From positions 408,827 to 472,826 of the forward strand of contig NZ_BMMK01000002.1 of assembly GCF_014645795.1 (NCBI RefSeq): a stretch of DNA of 64,000 nt, read 5' to 3'. A program made the translations under genes and the position numbers. Numbering within the stretch: the first letter of the stretch is position 1; every line of letters begins with the position of its first letter. The notes below the pieces were generated by a model. It was given only the letters and a program-made list of their open reading frames with translations. It ran no database searches and was not told where the DNA came from. Below, piece after piece: positions 44,251-53,130 of the stretch. This DNA is from Longimycelium tulufanense (GTDB taxonomy: Bacteria; Actinomycetota; Actinomycetes; Mycobacteriales; Pseudonocardiaceae).

Positions 44251-45416
44251 GGCGGCACCACCAGATTCCACTGAGCTGCGAAATCACTGCTGGTACGCGC
44301 ATTTACGGCGAGCACACCGGCCGGGGTGGTTACGGACCTGGAAATCTTTTCCCCGATGCGGATCAGGCTGACGGTGAGGAAACAGCTCCTCATCGTCGTG
44401 AGGAGTTCCAGATGCTCGGGCTCGACTTCTCCCGTCACGACGCTGAGCGCGACTCCGGAGTCCGGAGAAGCCACGTCGCGAACAAGGTCGGTCAGGGTGA
44501 GTAAACCGCGATCCTGCGAGGACCGCTCCAGGCTGGACAAGAGATCCAGTGTCGCTGTCGCCCCGTTGTCCCACTGGCTGTCCGGCGGCTCCGGTGCCAC
44601 TGCCCAGTCGCTGGTCCTGCGGAGGGTGACCGGGTAGCCCGCGCGGTCCGCCGCCACGCACAAGGACGCGGCCACCCGCACCGCATGCTCGAAGGACGCG
44701 TCGTCGTACGGCCCGTCGCTGGTGTCGAGGATGATCAGGTGTCGTGGTTCGTCGGGAACGACATTGTGCCGAACCAGCAGCTTTCCGACCCGTGCGCTGG
44801 ACTTCCAGTGGATGCGCCGCCAGTTGTCCCCGGGGTGGTAGTCACGCAGGCTGTGGAAGGTCACTCCGCCTTGCGGCGAGCTGCTCGACGTGGGGCCTTC
44901 CATCTCCCGTGGGCCTCCGAACGACATGGGGACAACGGTGTGAACTCGGGGGTGCACATACAGGATCGAATGACCGCCGCAGCTTCCGCCGCTGCGTAAC
45001 AGCCGCAACGGATCAGTGTGATCGACCTCAAAAGGAGGAATCACGTACCGGCCTCGTCGACCAGTCGGCAGGGCATACATCATCCGCACACTGCCCCCTG
45101 CCTCCAGGCTCGGCAACGGCACGTTGATCCGGTCATTCCCCACTGTTTCGGTTGCCACCACCGGTGGGCTACGACGACCTGCCGTGTTCGTCACGGTCAC
45201 CACCCCGTAGGCACGGGCTCCCTCCGCCACGCGCTGTGGGCTCGTCTCCCGCACCGCTCGTAACCGTGGGCGCACCAACATCCACCCGGCAGCCACCAGC
45301 AGGGTCGCCACACCCGCCAAGCCGAGTGCGATCAGCTCGGGGTAGTCGGCCCAGGTTCCGGCCAACAGCAGCACCACCGCCGACATCACGACCACGATTC
45401 CATTCCTGGTGATCAC
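44247..45416 (-). CDS. DUF58 domain protein
   Basis: A protein of 389 residues from the GTG at 45416, seven bases after the moxR stop; the longer frame to 45512 overlaps moxR. Two N-terminal membrane helices (VVVMSAVVLLLAGTWADYPELIALGLAGVATLLVAAGWML), then a VWA-like region with the DUF58 signature HSLRDYHPGDNWRRIHWKSSAR and HLIILDTSDGP. DUF58 proteins are MoxR-ATPase partners implicated in assembly or envelope stress; the exact client is unknown. The stop overlaps the tgpA-like start by four bases. Confidence 0.9.
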   Translation of the reverse strand: MITRNGIVVVMSAVVLLLAGTWADYPELIALGLAGVATLLVAAGWMLVRPRLRAVRETSPQRVAEGARAYGVVTVTNTAGRRSPPVVATETVGNDRINVPLPSLEAGGSVRMMYALPTGRRGRYVIPPFEVDHTDPLRLLRSGGSCGGHSILYVHPRVHTVVPMSFGGPREMEGPTSSSSPQGGVTFHSLRDYHPGDNWRRIHWKSSARVGKLLVRHNVVPDEPRHLIILDTSDGPYDDASFEHAVRVAASLCVAADRAGYPVTLRRTSDWAVAPEPPDSQWDNGATATLDLLSSLERSSQDRGLLTLTDLVRDVASPDSGVALSVVTGEVEPEHLELLTTMRSCFLTVSLIRIGEKISRSVTTPAGVLAVNARTSSDFAAQWNLVVPP

Positions 45417-45423
45417 GACAAGC

Positions 45424-46389
45424 TCACCGGGACCGCATCGGTCGGGGAACCGGAGCGTCGGCCAGGATGTCCGACACGACCGCCTCGGAGGACCTTCGCT
45501 GGATCCGGGCATCCGGGGTGAGCAGCAACCGGTGGTTCAACACCGGTACCGCGACGGCCTTCACGTCATCGGCCGTGACGAACTCCCGGCCCATCGACAC
45601 CGCATATGCCTGGGCAGCAACGGCGAGCGCGATACTGCCCCGGGGGCTGATACCCAGTCTGACATCGGGGTGCGAGCGGGTCGCCCTGGTGATCGTCGCA
45701 ACGTATTCCCGCAGTTCTACCGAAACGTGGAGCTTGCGCGCCGTCTCGATCATGAGACGGAGGTCGTCCAGTTCGACGACCGGCTGCAGTTCCTCAGGCG
45801 TGCGCCGGGAAAGACCATCCGCGATGATCGTCTTCTCGTCGGTCATGTCCTCCGGATAACCAATGGCGATCCGCATCAGGAAACGATCAAGCTGGGCCTC
45901 CGGCAGAGCATAGGTACCCTGGTGCTCCACGGGGTTCTGCGTCGCGATGCACAGGAACGGATCGGGTACCGCGTTGCGCACCCCGTCCACCGTGACCTGG
46001 CGTTCCGCCATCACCTCCAACAGCGCCGACTGGGTCTTCGGCGAGGCTCGGTTGATCTCGTCGCCGAGCAGGATGTTGGTGAAGACCGGGCCCTTCCGGA
46101 ACACGAACGTCGCACTGACCTGGTCGTAGACCTGGACCCCGGTCACGTCCGAGGGCAGCAGGTCGGGGGTGAACTGGATCCGCCGCACCGTGGCACCGGC
46201 GATGGACTGGGCGATCGCCTTGGCCAGCGACGTCTTCGCCACCCCCGGAACGTCCTCGATCAACAGGTGGCCCTGCGCGAGCAGGCACACCAGCGCCAGT
46301 CGCACCACCTCTGGTTTTCCCCGGATGAACTGCTCGATATTGCCAGTCAGCTCCTGGAAGCGTCGGTGGAACGTCAACGTGTCAGGCAC
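45424..46389 (-). CDS. MoxR-family AAA ATPase
   Basis: A protein of 321 residues from the GTG at 46389, which has GGGAGG upstream; the frame to 46575 adds an unlikely extension. AAA features: Walker A IEDVPGVAKTSLAKAIA (about residue 40), RIQFTPDLLPSDVTG, Walker B NILLGDEINRASPKTQSALLE, sensor 1 CIATQNPVEHQGTYALPEAQLDRFL, and sensor 2 near LGISPRGSIALA. MoxR ATPases are chaperone-like and act with VWA/DUF58 proteins. First gene of the four-gene operon running to the beta-helix protein. Confidence 0.94.
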   Translation of the reverse strand: MPDTLTFHRRFQELTGNIEQFIRGKPEVVRLALVCLLAQGHLLIEDVPGVAKTSLAKAIAQSIAGATVRRIQFTPDLLPSDVTGVQVYDQVSATFVFRKGPVFTNILLGDEINRASPKTQSALLEVMAERQVTVDGVRNAVPDPFLCIATQNPVEHQGTYALPEAQLDRFLMRIAIGYPEDMTDEKTIIADGLSRRTPEELQPVVELDDLRLMIETARKLHVSVELREYVATITRATRSHPDVRLGISPRGSIALAVAAQAYAVSMGREFVTADDVKAVAVPVLNHRLLLTPDARIQRRSSEAVVSDILADAPVPRPMRSR

Positions 46390-46971
46390 TGGCCTCCCTT
46401 CCCACGGCTTCCGCGTCGTGCGTGTCACTCGGCATGTCGCCCCCACACACCCTCCGACCGGTACCAAACCTCGGTATCGGTCGAGCTGCCGGGAGAAAAC
46501 CCCTGACCGGAGTATTGGGACCGAGATTCCTGGAGGTGACTTCGACGCTCCGGTGAGCGGGCCGCACCACGACACCAGCCGATACGACCGCCGGCCGCCA
46601 AAACCGAGCGGACCACGACAGCGTTGCCCACCACCGAGCCGGGTGCGTCCGCACCGCCAGCGGTCGCCACCAGCGAATCACCGCCCCGCAGCAGTTCACT
46701 CGCGAGCGGCCCCTCCGCCAAGGGGTCCGACGCGTCTCCGTCTCGGCGCCGGCCTTGCAACCTTCGCATCCGTGAGCGCTGCCGGTGCTCCCGCAGCCGA
46801 ACCGCCCTACCACACGAGCCTGGCACACCTCCCGGAGGCTTCACCCGGAACTCAAGGAACCTCGATGTCTGTTACCCCAGCTAGCGCAAGGAAACCAACG
46901 AGTGGGGTCCGGCCAGACGTACCTACGGCTGGTCTGCGCCAGTCAATTCGACCGGCCAGCGGCGAATCCCC
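46390..46971. other. 582-bp gap without a convincing gene
   Basis: The region should hold the moxR promoter and the end signals of the sigma/CU044 operon upstream. The minus-strand frame 46425-46844 (139 residues) has a partly protein-like middle (LASELLRGGDSLVATAGGAD) but Arg-rich, frame-mixed ends and no ribosome site. It may be a decayed gene; DUF4350-type genes often sit here in such operons, but no clear match is visible. Confidence 0.4.
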
Positions 46972-48012
46972 TTACTGCGGACGCTGCTGGGTGTCGGGGA
47001 CGTGGGCGCCGGCGAGCCACAGGGTGTAGGAGACCGTGGCCGGCGGCGTGACGGGCAGATGCGGCTCCTCCAGGACGACCTGCTCGGTGGCGAGCGGAAA
47101 CCCGGTATCCATGTCGAGGACCAGGTGGAGGCGCTCGGTCTTCGCGTAGCCGTCGCGGGGACCGTTGTTGTGGACCAGGGTGCTGACGGAGATGCCGCGA
47201 CGTCCGGCACGATCGGTCGTAGTGCCGTCGACGGTGATGTCGGGCTGGTCGGCGAGGATGCGGAGCAGGGCGGCGGCGGTCGCGGGATCTTTCACCCTGG
47301 CGTCCCACAACTCCGTGGCCGAGGTGAACCACTGGGACGTGGTCCGACCGGCCCCCTCACGCAACCAGCGCTCCCGCAGGGTCTCGGCGTCGTCCCGCCC
47401 GACCGGGGGCTTCGGCCCCGGCTGTGGGTGGTAGGTCTCGTCCGGTGTGCGTCTGATCGCTGACAGCGGCACGTCCATCGTGGTGTCCTCGCCGTCGACC
47501 TGCCCGGTCCACCTCCGCAGCATCCGACCCGTGCCATCTGGGTGACGCCACAGTTCCTCCGTTTCTTCCACCAGGCCGGACGACAGGATCTCCCCGTCGG
47601 TTCCCATCGAGGTGGAGAACCGCCACTGCCGCTTGTTGACGTAGTAGTAATTGCCCTCGCCCCGCGGTGCGGGCTGCTGTACCGCGCGGTCTGCCAGACC
47701 GTGCAACAACTTCGCGGGATTGCGTTCGGAGGCAGGCTGGAAGGTCATGGGCGGCGGGGTCGCCACCGGTCCGGCTGGTCTGGTGTTGTCGCCCGCCACG
47801 AACACCGCGCCACCCGCGACCAGGACTGTGGCCGCCGCTGCGGTGACCAGTGCCGTCCGGGGGCGTTTCCACCACAGGTTTCCGGGACGGACCGTGGCTG
47901 GGTCGGTGTCCTCGTCGGTGTCGGCGAGGTTCAGGTCGGGAGGAACGACCGGGGGCGGGTCGAGGCGTTGGCCGCTGACGCGGCGCAAGGCGTCATGTCC
48001 GCGCTGACTCAT
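46972..48012 (-). CDS. CU044_5270-type membrane protein, partner of ECF sigma factor
   Basis: A protein of 346 residues. A short cytoplasmic N-terminus rich in Pro/Asp is followed by one membrane helix (TALVTAAAATVLVAGGAVFVAG, about residues 53-75). The outside domain carries the family's NYYYVNKRQWRFST opening, LWRHPDGTGRMLRRW and late DRAGRRGISVSTLVHN. Its start overlaps the ECF sigma gene by 20 bases. By position it acts as an anti-sigma-like or sigma-associated membrane protein; no zinc-binding anti-sigma motif is visible. Confidence 0.82.
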   Translation of the reverse strand: MSQRGHDALRRVSGQRLDPPPVVPPDLNLADTDEDTDPATVRPGNLWWKRPRTALVTAAAATVLVAGGAVFVAGDNTRPAGPVATPPPMTFQPASERNPAKLLHGLADRAVQQPAPRGEGNYYYVNKRQWRFSTSMGTDGEILSSGLVEETEELWRHPDGTGRMLRRWTGQVDGEDTTMDVPLSAIRRTPDETYHPQPGPKPPVGRDDAETLRERWLREGAGRTTSQWFTSATELWDARVKDPATAAALLRILADQPDITVDGTTTDRAGRRGISVSTLVHNNGPRDGYAKTERLHLVLDMDTGFPLATEQVVLEEPHLPVTPPATVSYTLWLAGAHVPDTQQRPQ

Positions 48013-48523
48013 GGGTCCTCCCCCTTGGGCGGTGACGGTTGGTGTCGAGCTGGTCGAGTAGGGCGGTGACCCGACGCCGGGCGCGGTGCAGCCGCACGGC
48101 GAAGGCCGGGGTCGAGCACCGCAGCACGGTCGCGGCCTCCCGGGCGGACAGACCGTCCCAGCAGGTCAGTAGGAGGACCTCGCGGTCACCTTCGTCCAGG
48201 GCTGCCAACGCGCTGAGCACCGTGATGCGTTCGACCACCTCACCCTCGACCGATCCCTGACTTTCGATGCGGTATCTGCGCAGTTCCACGGTGACTGCGT
48301 CCTGGATGCTGACGCGTCTGCGCCGGTTGCGAATGAGGTTGCGAGTGACGGTCAGCAGCCACGGCAGTGGCGGATCGGGTAAGTCGGTGCGGCGGCGCCA
48401 TGCGGTCAGGAACGTCTCGGCGACGAGGTCGGGGACGTCGCTGGGTGGCATCCTGCGGTAGGCGTACGCGAACACCGTTCCGTACGTGTCCTGGTAGAGG
48501 CGGGTGAAACGGGCCTGGTCCAC
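47993..48523 (-). CDS. ECF-subfamily RNA polymerase sigma factor
   Basis: A protein of 176 residues from the GTG at 48523, with GGAAGGGA upstream; a longer frame to 48610 is Arg-rich and unlikely. Region 2: FTRLYQDTYGTVFAYAYRRM, VPDLVAETFLTAWRR and PLPWLLTVTRNLIRNRRR. Region 4: ALAALDEGDREVLLLTCWDGLSAREAATVLRCSTPAFAVRLHRARRRV. It directs RNA polymerase to a stress or envelope regulon that is not identifiable here. It is translationally coupled to the membrane partner gene. Confidence 0.93.
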   Translation of the reverse strand: MDQARFTRLYQDTYGTVFAYAYRRMPPSDVPDLVAETFLTAWRRRTDLPDPPLPWLLTVTRNLIRNRRRRVSIQDAVTVELRRYRIESQGSVEGEVVERITVLSALAALDEGDREVLLLTCWDGLSAREAATVLRCSTPAFAVRLHRARRRVTALLDQLDTNRHRPRGRTHESART

Positions 48524-48653
48524 TCCATCGGGTCCCTTCCTGCCGCGCCGGCCTCCGGATGACGACGCTCTCACCCGAAGACATGTCGCGACGGGCCCGG
48601 TTCTTACCACCGCCGACCGCCCACTTCCTGCCAGATCGGGAAGCCGGAACGAG

Positions 48654-48957
48654 TCAGCCGTGGCCGCCCTTCACCCCCTTGACTCGGCGGAGCATTCTTT
48701 GCCGCGCCCCCTGCGCGGACAGTCCGAGCGCTGTTCCTAATCTCTTCCCAGGTGTGCGCGGGGTGGACCGCACCCCAAAGACGCTGAACGGGCTGACGGG
48801 CCTCGGCCATCAGACGGGCAGCCATCCGATCCGCGGCCTGCTGTATCTGACCGACCGCCCACAGGTTCAACAGAACGCTTTCGGTGGCATCGATCCCCAC
48901 GTCCTGCATGAGCTCGATGACCGCTCGCGCCAGGCACCTCTCAACTTTCTTGTCCAT
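48654..48957 (-). pseudogene. Frameshifted small HTH protein gene
   Basis: The ATG at 48957, behind GGGGGGAGAG, starts a frame that reads MDKKVERCLARAVIELMQDV, VLLNLWAVGQIQQAADRMA and AHTWEEI. It then shifts: an extra base near 48738 breaks the helix-turn-helix. Removing it restores GTALGLSAQGARQRMLRRVK and a stop at 48654, giving 100 residues. As read, translation runs on to about 48604 with unrelated residues. It could be a true mutation or a sequencing error. A second decayed copy lies at 21824-21966. Confidence 0.75.
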
Positions 48958-49173
48958 CTCTCCCCCCACGGACCGGATGCTACCAACGACAACTGCTCGG
49001 ACGTCCAGGTTCCTGAACATTCGCTACCGAGCTAAACATCTGTTCATTCCGACGCGCTCAACTTCACTCCCACGGCGGTTGGCCCGAAGCTCCGAGGCAG
49101 TAGGTTCAAGCGGCGGGGAGAACCACGAATTCCCCTCTTCACAGTCAGCGAGAATCAAGGGAGTCATTTTCGC

Positions 49174-49785
49174 ATGCCCAGATTGGGTTTCAAGGCGCTT
49201 GCCGCCGCGTTGTTGGCAGTCGTCACCACACTCACGTTCAGCGGCTCCGCCACGGCCCAGACCGAGGAAGCCACAGACGGCACAAGACGCGTCGAGAGTG
49301 GGATGGTGGTCGTCGGGTTCGACCGGGATGTGGCCAGGGCCAACGGCTACGAGGTGGTGACGCTGCCGGACGGCCGCGAGGCATCGGTGCCACGGGACCA
49401 GGCCGATGCCGTGCGCACCGGCAGGATTCCACCGCTGGGGCGGGACGAGGCATACGGTACGTGCGGGATGTCCTGGATCGAGTTCAACGGTAAGGGCTAC
49501 AACGCCGAAGCATGGCATCGCACAGGCTTCGTCATCTCGAACAACTTCAGCCCGGCAATCAGCTTCAAGTGGCTCGTCGAGATAAGTGACAACGGTGGTA
49601 CGTCCTACCGCTCCTTCCGCCATCTACTGGGCCTTGAGCGACGGTGGAGCTCCAGGGAGGAGACCCTCCACCTGACTCGTGGACCCGCCCAAGCGCACGT
49701 ACTGAAGGACCGGAGCTACGCGTTGCTCGGCAGCGGAGTGATCTGCAGCTCCGCAGGCCCGTGGACCGACACCTGGATCTCCTGA
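49174..49785 (+). CDS. Hypothetical secreted protein
   Basis: A protein of 203 residues with AAGGGAG upstream. A clear signal peptide (FKALAAALLAVVTTLTFSGSATAQ) is followed by an acidic propeptide-like stretch and a C-terminal domain from about residue 95 (YGTCGMSWIEFNGKGYNAEAWHRTGF) with two cysteines (in YGTCGM and GVICSS) that may pair. No family was recognised. A 17-bp hairpin lies immediately after the gene. Confidence 0.7.
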   Translation: MPRLGFKALAAALLAVVTTLTFSGSATAQTEEATDGTRRVESGMVVVGFDRDVARANGYEVVTLPDGREASVPRDQADAVRTGRIPPLGRDEAYGTCGMSWIEFNGKGYNAEAWHRTGFVISNNFSPAISFKWLVEISDNGGTSYRSFRHLLGLERRWSSREETLHLTRGPAQAHVLKDRSYALLGSGVICSSAGPWTDTWIS

Positions 49786-49799
49786 TACGCCATTCGAGT

Positions 49800-49838
49800 T
49801 GTGGTCCTGTCCAACCGCACGGGTTGGACAGGACCACA
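49800..49838 (+). terminator. Strong hairpin terminator
   Basis: Perfect 17-bp stem (TGTGGTCCTGTCCAACC pairing with 49822-49838) and a five-base loop GCACG, starting 15 bases after the stop of the secreted-protein gene. There is no T-run, as is usual for actinobacterial terminators. Confidence 0.85.
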
Positions 49839-49886
49839 GCTAGACTTGTTGGAACATTTATTCAGAATGAGCGGAAGGTTCAGTTT

Positions 49887-50423
49887 GTGGAACCAAAGAA
49901 GGTACCACCCGAGGTAGCGGCGGCACTGGCTCTTGACGAGATCAATTTATCGGACATCGCCGAACAACTTGGTGGTCCTTTCCTCTTCCCCGTCGAGCTC
50001 CCCGTCATCGCCTGGGGACACCATCACGTCAACGGGCGTCTGGAGTACCTGGAAATAACAGCCGGAAATCGGGACGATCCCCTGGTCGTCACCATGCAAC
50101 GAGATCCGTTCGTGCACCGACCTTTCGTATCGCTACTCGTCCGCCATGCCGAGAACTATCTGCCGAGTGAGCCACACCCGGTCGTCTTCTATCCCGACTC
50201 GCTGAGCACCGTGGACCTGATGGTCGAGGACAAACCGGTTCTTGGCTTCGAATTCACCACCCGGTACGTCTGCGCCGTGACGGCGCGGGTCGGGAAGCCC
50301 CGGATCGCGCTGGTGGCAACGCGGAAATGGCTCGCCAGGCGCGGGAACCAGTGGCCGCGACTGATCCCTGCCACGGGACGTCTCAGAAGCACCGGGTTCT
50401 CGCCCCCAACCTGGTCGCCCTGA
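49887..50423 (+). CDS. Hypothetical protein
   Basis: A protein of 178 residues from the GTG at 49887, with a GCGGAAGG stretch upstream; the longer frame crosses the terminator hairpin and is rejected. No signal or membrane helix. It starts with a helical part (VPPEVAAALALDEINLSDIAEQLG), then strand-rich text (FLFPVELPVIAWGHHHVNGRLEYLEIT, HPVVFYPDSLSTVDLMVEDKPVLGFEF). No family was recognised. It converges with the LysR gene, with a four-base gap. Confidence 0.6.
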   Translation: MEPKKVPPEVAAALALDEINLSDIAEQLGGPFLFPVELPVIAWGHHHVNGRLEYLEITAGNRDDPLVVTMQRDPFVHRPFVSLLVRHAENYLPSEPHPVVFYPDSLSTVDLMVEDKPVLGFEFTTRYVCAVTARVGKPRIALVATRKWLARRGNQWPRLIPATGRLRSTGFSPPTWSP

Positions 50424-50427
50424 CGCG

Positions 50428-51336
50428 TCACGAGTCCGGGAGCAGGGGTTTCAAATGCTCCGGTGTCACTTCGGCGGACTCCCGGGCCACTTGCAGGAAC
50501 TCGGTCATGAGCGGGTCGGGGCCCGGCCTGCTGTAGGCCGCCAGCATCCTCCGGATCGGCGGGTCGGGGCGGAGCACCCCGCCGGGAAACTCGGGGTCGA
50601 CGATGTTCGCGGGCACCAGCCCGACACCCAGCCCCGTACTGACCAGCCGCGGCACGGCCCCGGTCTGGGTTGTCCGGATCGCCGCGTGCGGGGTGAAACC
50701 GGCCGCCGCGCAGGCATCCTCCACGAGCGGCGCGAAGCCGTGCGAGGAGGCGTAGTGCACCCAGCGCCGGTCAGCGAGCTCGGCCAGCCCGACCGTCTCG
50801 CGCCCAACCAGTGAGTCATCAGCCCCCGTGATGACCACGAAGTGCTCGCGGCCGAGCTCATGGACGGGCCCCTGCCAGCCCGGCGCCAGCGGCCCGATCG
50901 CCACATCAGCCGCCCCGGACGCGATGGCCTCATGGAACGGGGCCAGCTGGCCGAACTCCTGGAGCACGACGTCCACGCCCGGATACCGCTGGTACCACGC
51001 GCGGAGCACCGAGGGCACGACCCCCAACGCCACCGACAACACCGACGCCAGGTACAGCTCCCCGTCCTCCGCCCCGGCGACCGCCCGCGCCGACCTGCGC
51101 GCCAGCGCGGCCGCGGCCACCGCCGCCCGCGCGTGGCCCAGGTAGGCCCGCCCGGCCGGGGTCAGCACCACCCCGCGGGGCAGTCGCTCGAGCAGGGGCG
51201 TGCCCGTGGCGCGTTCCAGGGCCTTGACCTGGTGGGACAGCGCCGGCTGGCTGACGTGCAGGGCTGCCGCGGCCTCGGTGAAGGAGCCGTGCTCGACGAC
51301 CGCGATCAGGTACTCGAGCTGGCGCAGCGTCGCCAT
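50428..51336 (-). CDS. LysR-family transcriptional regulator
   Basis: A protein of 302 residues. N-terminal winged helix-turn-helix: LRQLEYLIAVVEHGSFTEAAAALHVSQPALSHQVKALERATG. The rest is the two-lobed effector domain (DVVLQEFGQLAPFHEAIASGAADVAIGP, GVGLVPANIVDPEFPGG). It is divergent from a VOC/propeller pair and probably controls it. A TGATTC/GAATCA inverted repeat lies in the 87-base gap just upstream of its own start. Confidence 0.93.
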   Translation of the reverse strand: MATLRQLEYLIAVVEHGSFTEAAAALHVSQPALSHQVKALERATGTPLLERLPRGVVLTPAGRAYLGHARAAVAAAALARRSARAVAGAEDGELYLASVLSVALGVVPSVLRAWYQRYPGVDVVLQEFGQLAPFHEAIASGAADVAIGPLAPGWQGPVHELGREHFVVITGADDSLVGRETVGLAELADRRWVHYASSHGFAPLVEDACAAAGFTPHAAIRTTQTGAVPRLVSTGLGVGLVPANIVDPEFPGGVLRPDPPIRRMLAAYSRPGPDPLMTEFLQVARESAEVTPEHLKPLLPDS

Positions 51337-51340
51337 AACG

Positions 51341-51400
51341 TGATTCTATCGAATCAATGAGAACCATGTCTTTGACTCATACCTGGGTCGTCCCTACGGT
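51341..51400 (+). promoter_or_regulatory. LysR-box inverted repeat and promoter of VOC gene
   Basis: TGATTCTATCGAATCA (51341-51356) has perfect 6-bp arms around TATC and fits a T-N11-A type LysR site. TTGACT (51372-51377) and TACGGT (51395-51400) with a 17-base spacer form a good promoter for the plus-strand VOC gene; an AGGAGGT ribosome site follows at 51408. Confidence 0.6.
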
Positions 51401-51423
51401 CGAATCCAGGAGGTAATCAGGAC

Positions 51424-51909
51424 ATGGCCAATGCCCACTCGCTCAACCGCGGCTTCGACCACTTCGCGATTCGTGCCCACGACTTCGACGCGACCGTCCG
51501 CTTCTACGTCGAGGGCCTGGGGTTCCACCTCGCCTACGAGTGGGACTCACCGGGCGTGGTGAGTCGCAGCGCGTTCCTGGACGCCGGGGACGGCAGCTAT
51601 CTCGAGCTGTTCGACGCCGCCACGGCGGTACCGGGCGGACCCGCGCGTCCGGCCACAGAACTGCCGATCCCGACCGACGAGGAGCGGGCCGAGCACAACG
51701 CCGTGCTGCACATCGCCCTGCGCACCGACGACGTCGACGCCGCATACGCCCGCGCGGTCGAGCACGGCGCACGACCGATGCAGCCGCCCGGCGACCTCCG
51801 CCAGTTCGGTCGGGGTGACTTCGGCGACGGCACCATCCGGATCGCCTTCGTCCGTGGCCTCGACGGTGAGGTCCTCGAGTTCATCCAGCGCGATGACTTC
51901 GCGCAATGA
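51424..51909 (+). CDS. VOC-family (glyoxalase/dioxygenase fold) protein
   Basis: A protein of 161 residues, one VOC unit. The beta-alpha-beta-beta-beta pattern is seen in FDHFAIRAHDFDATVRFYVEGLGFHLAYEW (metal-ligand His in HFAIRAHDF) and in GSYLELFDA (Glu), repeated in the second half (LHIALRTDDVDAAYARAVEHGA and IRIAFVRGLDGEVLEFIQ). The substrate is unknown: relatives are glyoxalases, ring-cleaving dioxygenases or fosfomycin-type enzymes. It is controlled with the following propeller gene by the divergent LysR. Confidence 0.88.
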   Translation: MANAHSLNRGFDHFAIRAHDFDATVRFYVEGLGFHLAYEWDSPGVVSRSAFLDAGDGSYLELFDAATAVPGGPARPATELPIPTDEERAEHNAVLHIALRTDDVDAAYARAVEHGARPMQPPGDLRQFGRGDFGDGTIRIAFVRGLDGEVLEFIQRDDFAQ

Positions 51910-51940
51910 CCTGACGCTGCATTGTAATCGGGGGCAAATC

Positions 51941-52966
51941 ATGAAGCAGTCCGTGCTGGCGGTGGCTAGCTCCACCGGACGCAAACTGCGCTTCTTCGAT
52001 GGCGAGAGCCTCGAGCCGCTAGGCGACCTGCCCATGCTCGCCGAGCCGCACGAGATCGCGGTGGACACGACGCGCTCACTGCTCCACGTCAGCCACACCT
52101 ACCGCTCCGGCGCATACCAGGCGTTTTCTGAGCATGGCCACGAGATCAGCGTGGTCGATCCATTCCAACGCACCGTCGTCGACGTCATCGACATCTCGCC
52201 GGTGCGCGCCCCGCACGGCCTCGCCGTCGCGCCCGACGCGAGCGCGCTCTACGCAACGGTCGAGCATCCCGTTGGCGCGCTTGCCGTCATCGACCTGGAC
52301 ACCCACCGGTTGGTCGACTTCATCCCGACCGGTGCCGCGGGTTCGCACTGGTGCGTGGTGACGCCCGACGGCCGAAAGGCCTATGTCGCCAACAAAGAGG
52401 CGCCGTTCGTGTCGGTGATCGACCTGCGCACGGGAAAGCTGGTGACGAAGGTGCCGATGCCGGACGGCACCGAGGAACTCGCCGTTGCGCCCGACGGGAG
52501 CCGGGTCTACGCGGCGGGCGTGATGATCAACCGGCTATGGGAGGGCCAGGCACCCGCCACGCTCGTCGTCATCGACACCGAGACCGACGAGGTCGCCGAA
52601 CAACGTCCACTCGACGATCCGGCCAGCCCGGTGCATGTCGCGACGGACGGCCGGGTTCTCGTCGGCGGGGTGCGGTTCGCGGCCGGCAACGGGTCGCCCA
52701 ACACGCGAGCCACGGTCAACGGCACGCTGTCGTTGCTCGCGCCGGAGGATCTGACGATCCGCGGCACGATCGAGGTCGGCATGTTCCCGTTGACGATCCG
52801 AAGCACGCCGGACGCCCGCCGCGCCTTCGTGACCAACATGCGGTCCGGCACGCTCGACGTGATCGACCTGGAGAGTGGCCGCCACCTGCGCACCCTGGAG
52901 ATCGAGACCGGGTCGGGTCCCGTGACGAACCAGGGCGCGCACGGGATCGGCTATCTGGCGGCCTGA
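51941..52966 (+). CDS. YncE/YVTN-type beta-propeller protein
   Basis: A protein of 341 residues from the ATG at 51941, with GGGG upstream. Seven-bladed propeller repeats: HEIAVDTTRSLLHVSHTY, HGLAVAPDASALYATVEHP, VVTPDGRKAYVANKEAPFVSVIDLRTGKLV, LAVAPDGSRVYAAGVM and TLDVIDLESGRHLRTLEIE. No signal peptide, so it is probably cytosolic, unlike many YVTN proteins. It lies 31 bases after the VOC gene; a joint role as lactonase-like and VOC enzyme in a catabolic step is possible but not shown. Confidence 0.82.
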   Translation: MKQSVLAVASSTGRKLRFFDGESLEPLGDLPMLAEPHEIAVDTTRSLLHVSHTYRSGAYQAFSEHGHEISVVDPFQRTVVDVIDISPVRAPHGLAVAPDASALYATVEHPVGALAVIDLDTHRLVDFIPTGAAGSHWCVVTPDGRKAYVANKEAPFVSVIDLRTGKLVTKVPMPDGTEELAVAPDGSRVYAAGVMINRLWEGQAPATLVVIDTETDEVAEQRPLDDPASPVHVATDGRVLVGGVRFAAGNGSPNTRATVNGTLSLLAPEDLTIRGTIEVGMFPLTIRSTPDARRAFVTNMRSGTLDVIDLESGRHLRTLEIETGSGPVTNQGAHGIGYLAA

Positions 52967-52996
52967 GCCGACCCGGCGGAGGTGGGCCGGGGAAAT

Positions 52997-53037
52997 GGCG
53001 AGACGCCCGGGCGTCGGGGGGCTCCGGGCGTCTCGCC
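52997..53037 (+). terminator. Hairpin terminator after propeller gene
   Basis: Perfect 14-bp stem (GGCGAGACGCCCGG pairing with 53024-53037) and 13-base loop, beginning 30 bases after the propeller stop. It lies between convergent genes and may serve both strands. No T-tract. Confidence 0.8.
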
Positions 53038-53130
53038 GTGCCGATCTCGGGCGTACACCCGAGGGCCTGCACCCGCCACGGGCGAAGATCCACAGAGGAC
53101 TCGTGACCCTACGGGGCCATCGGCGAATCG

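Noticed and set aside
48654-48957. Programmed frameshift in the small HTH gene
   Set aside because: No slippery run or stem was seen at the site, and the paralogue is shifted by two bases where this one is shifted by one, which fits decay better than a shared mechanism.
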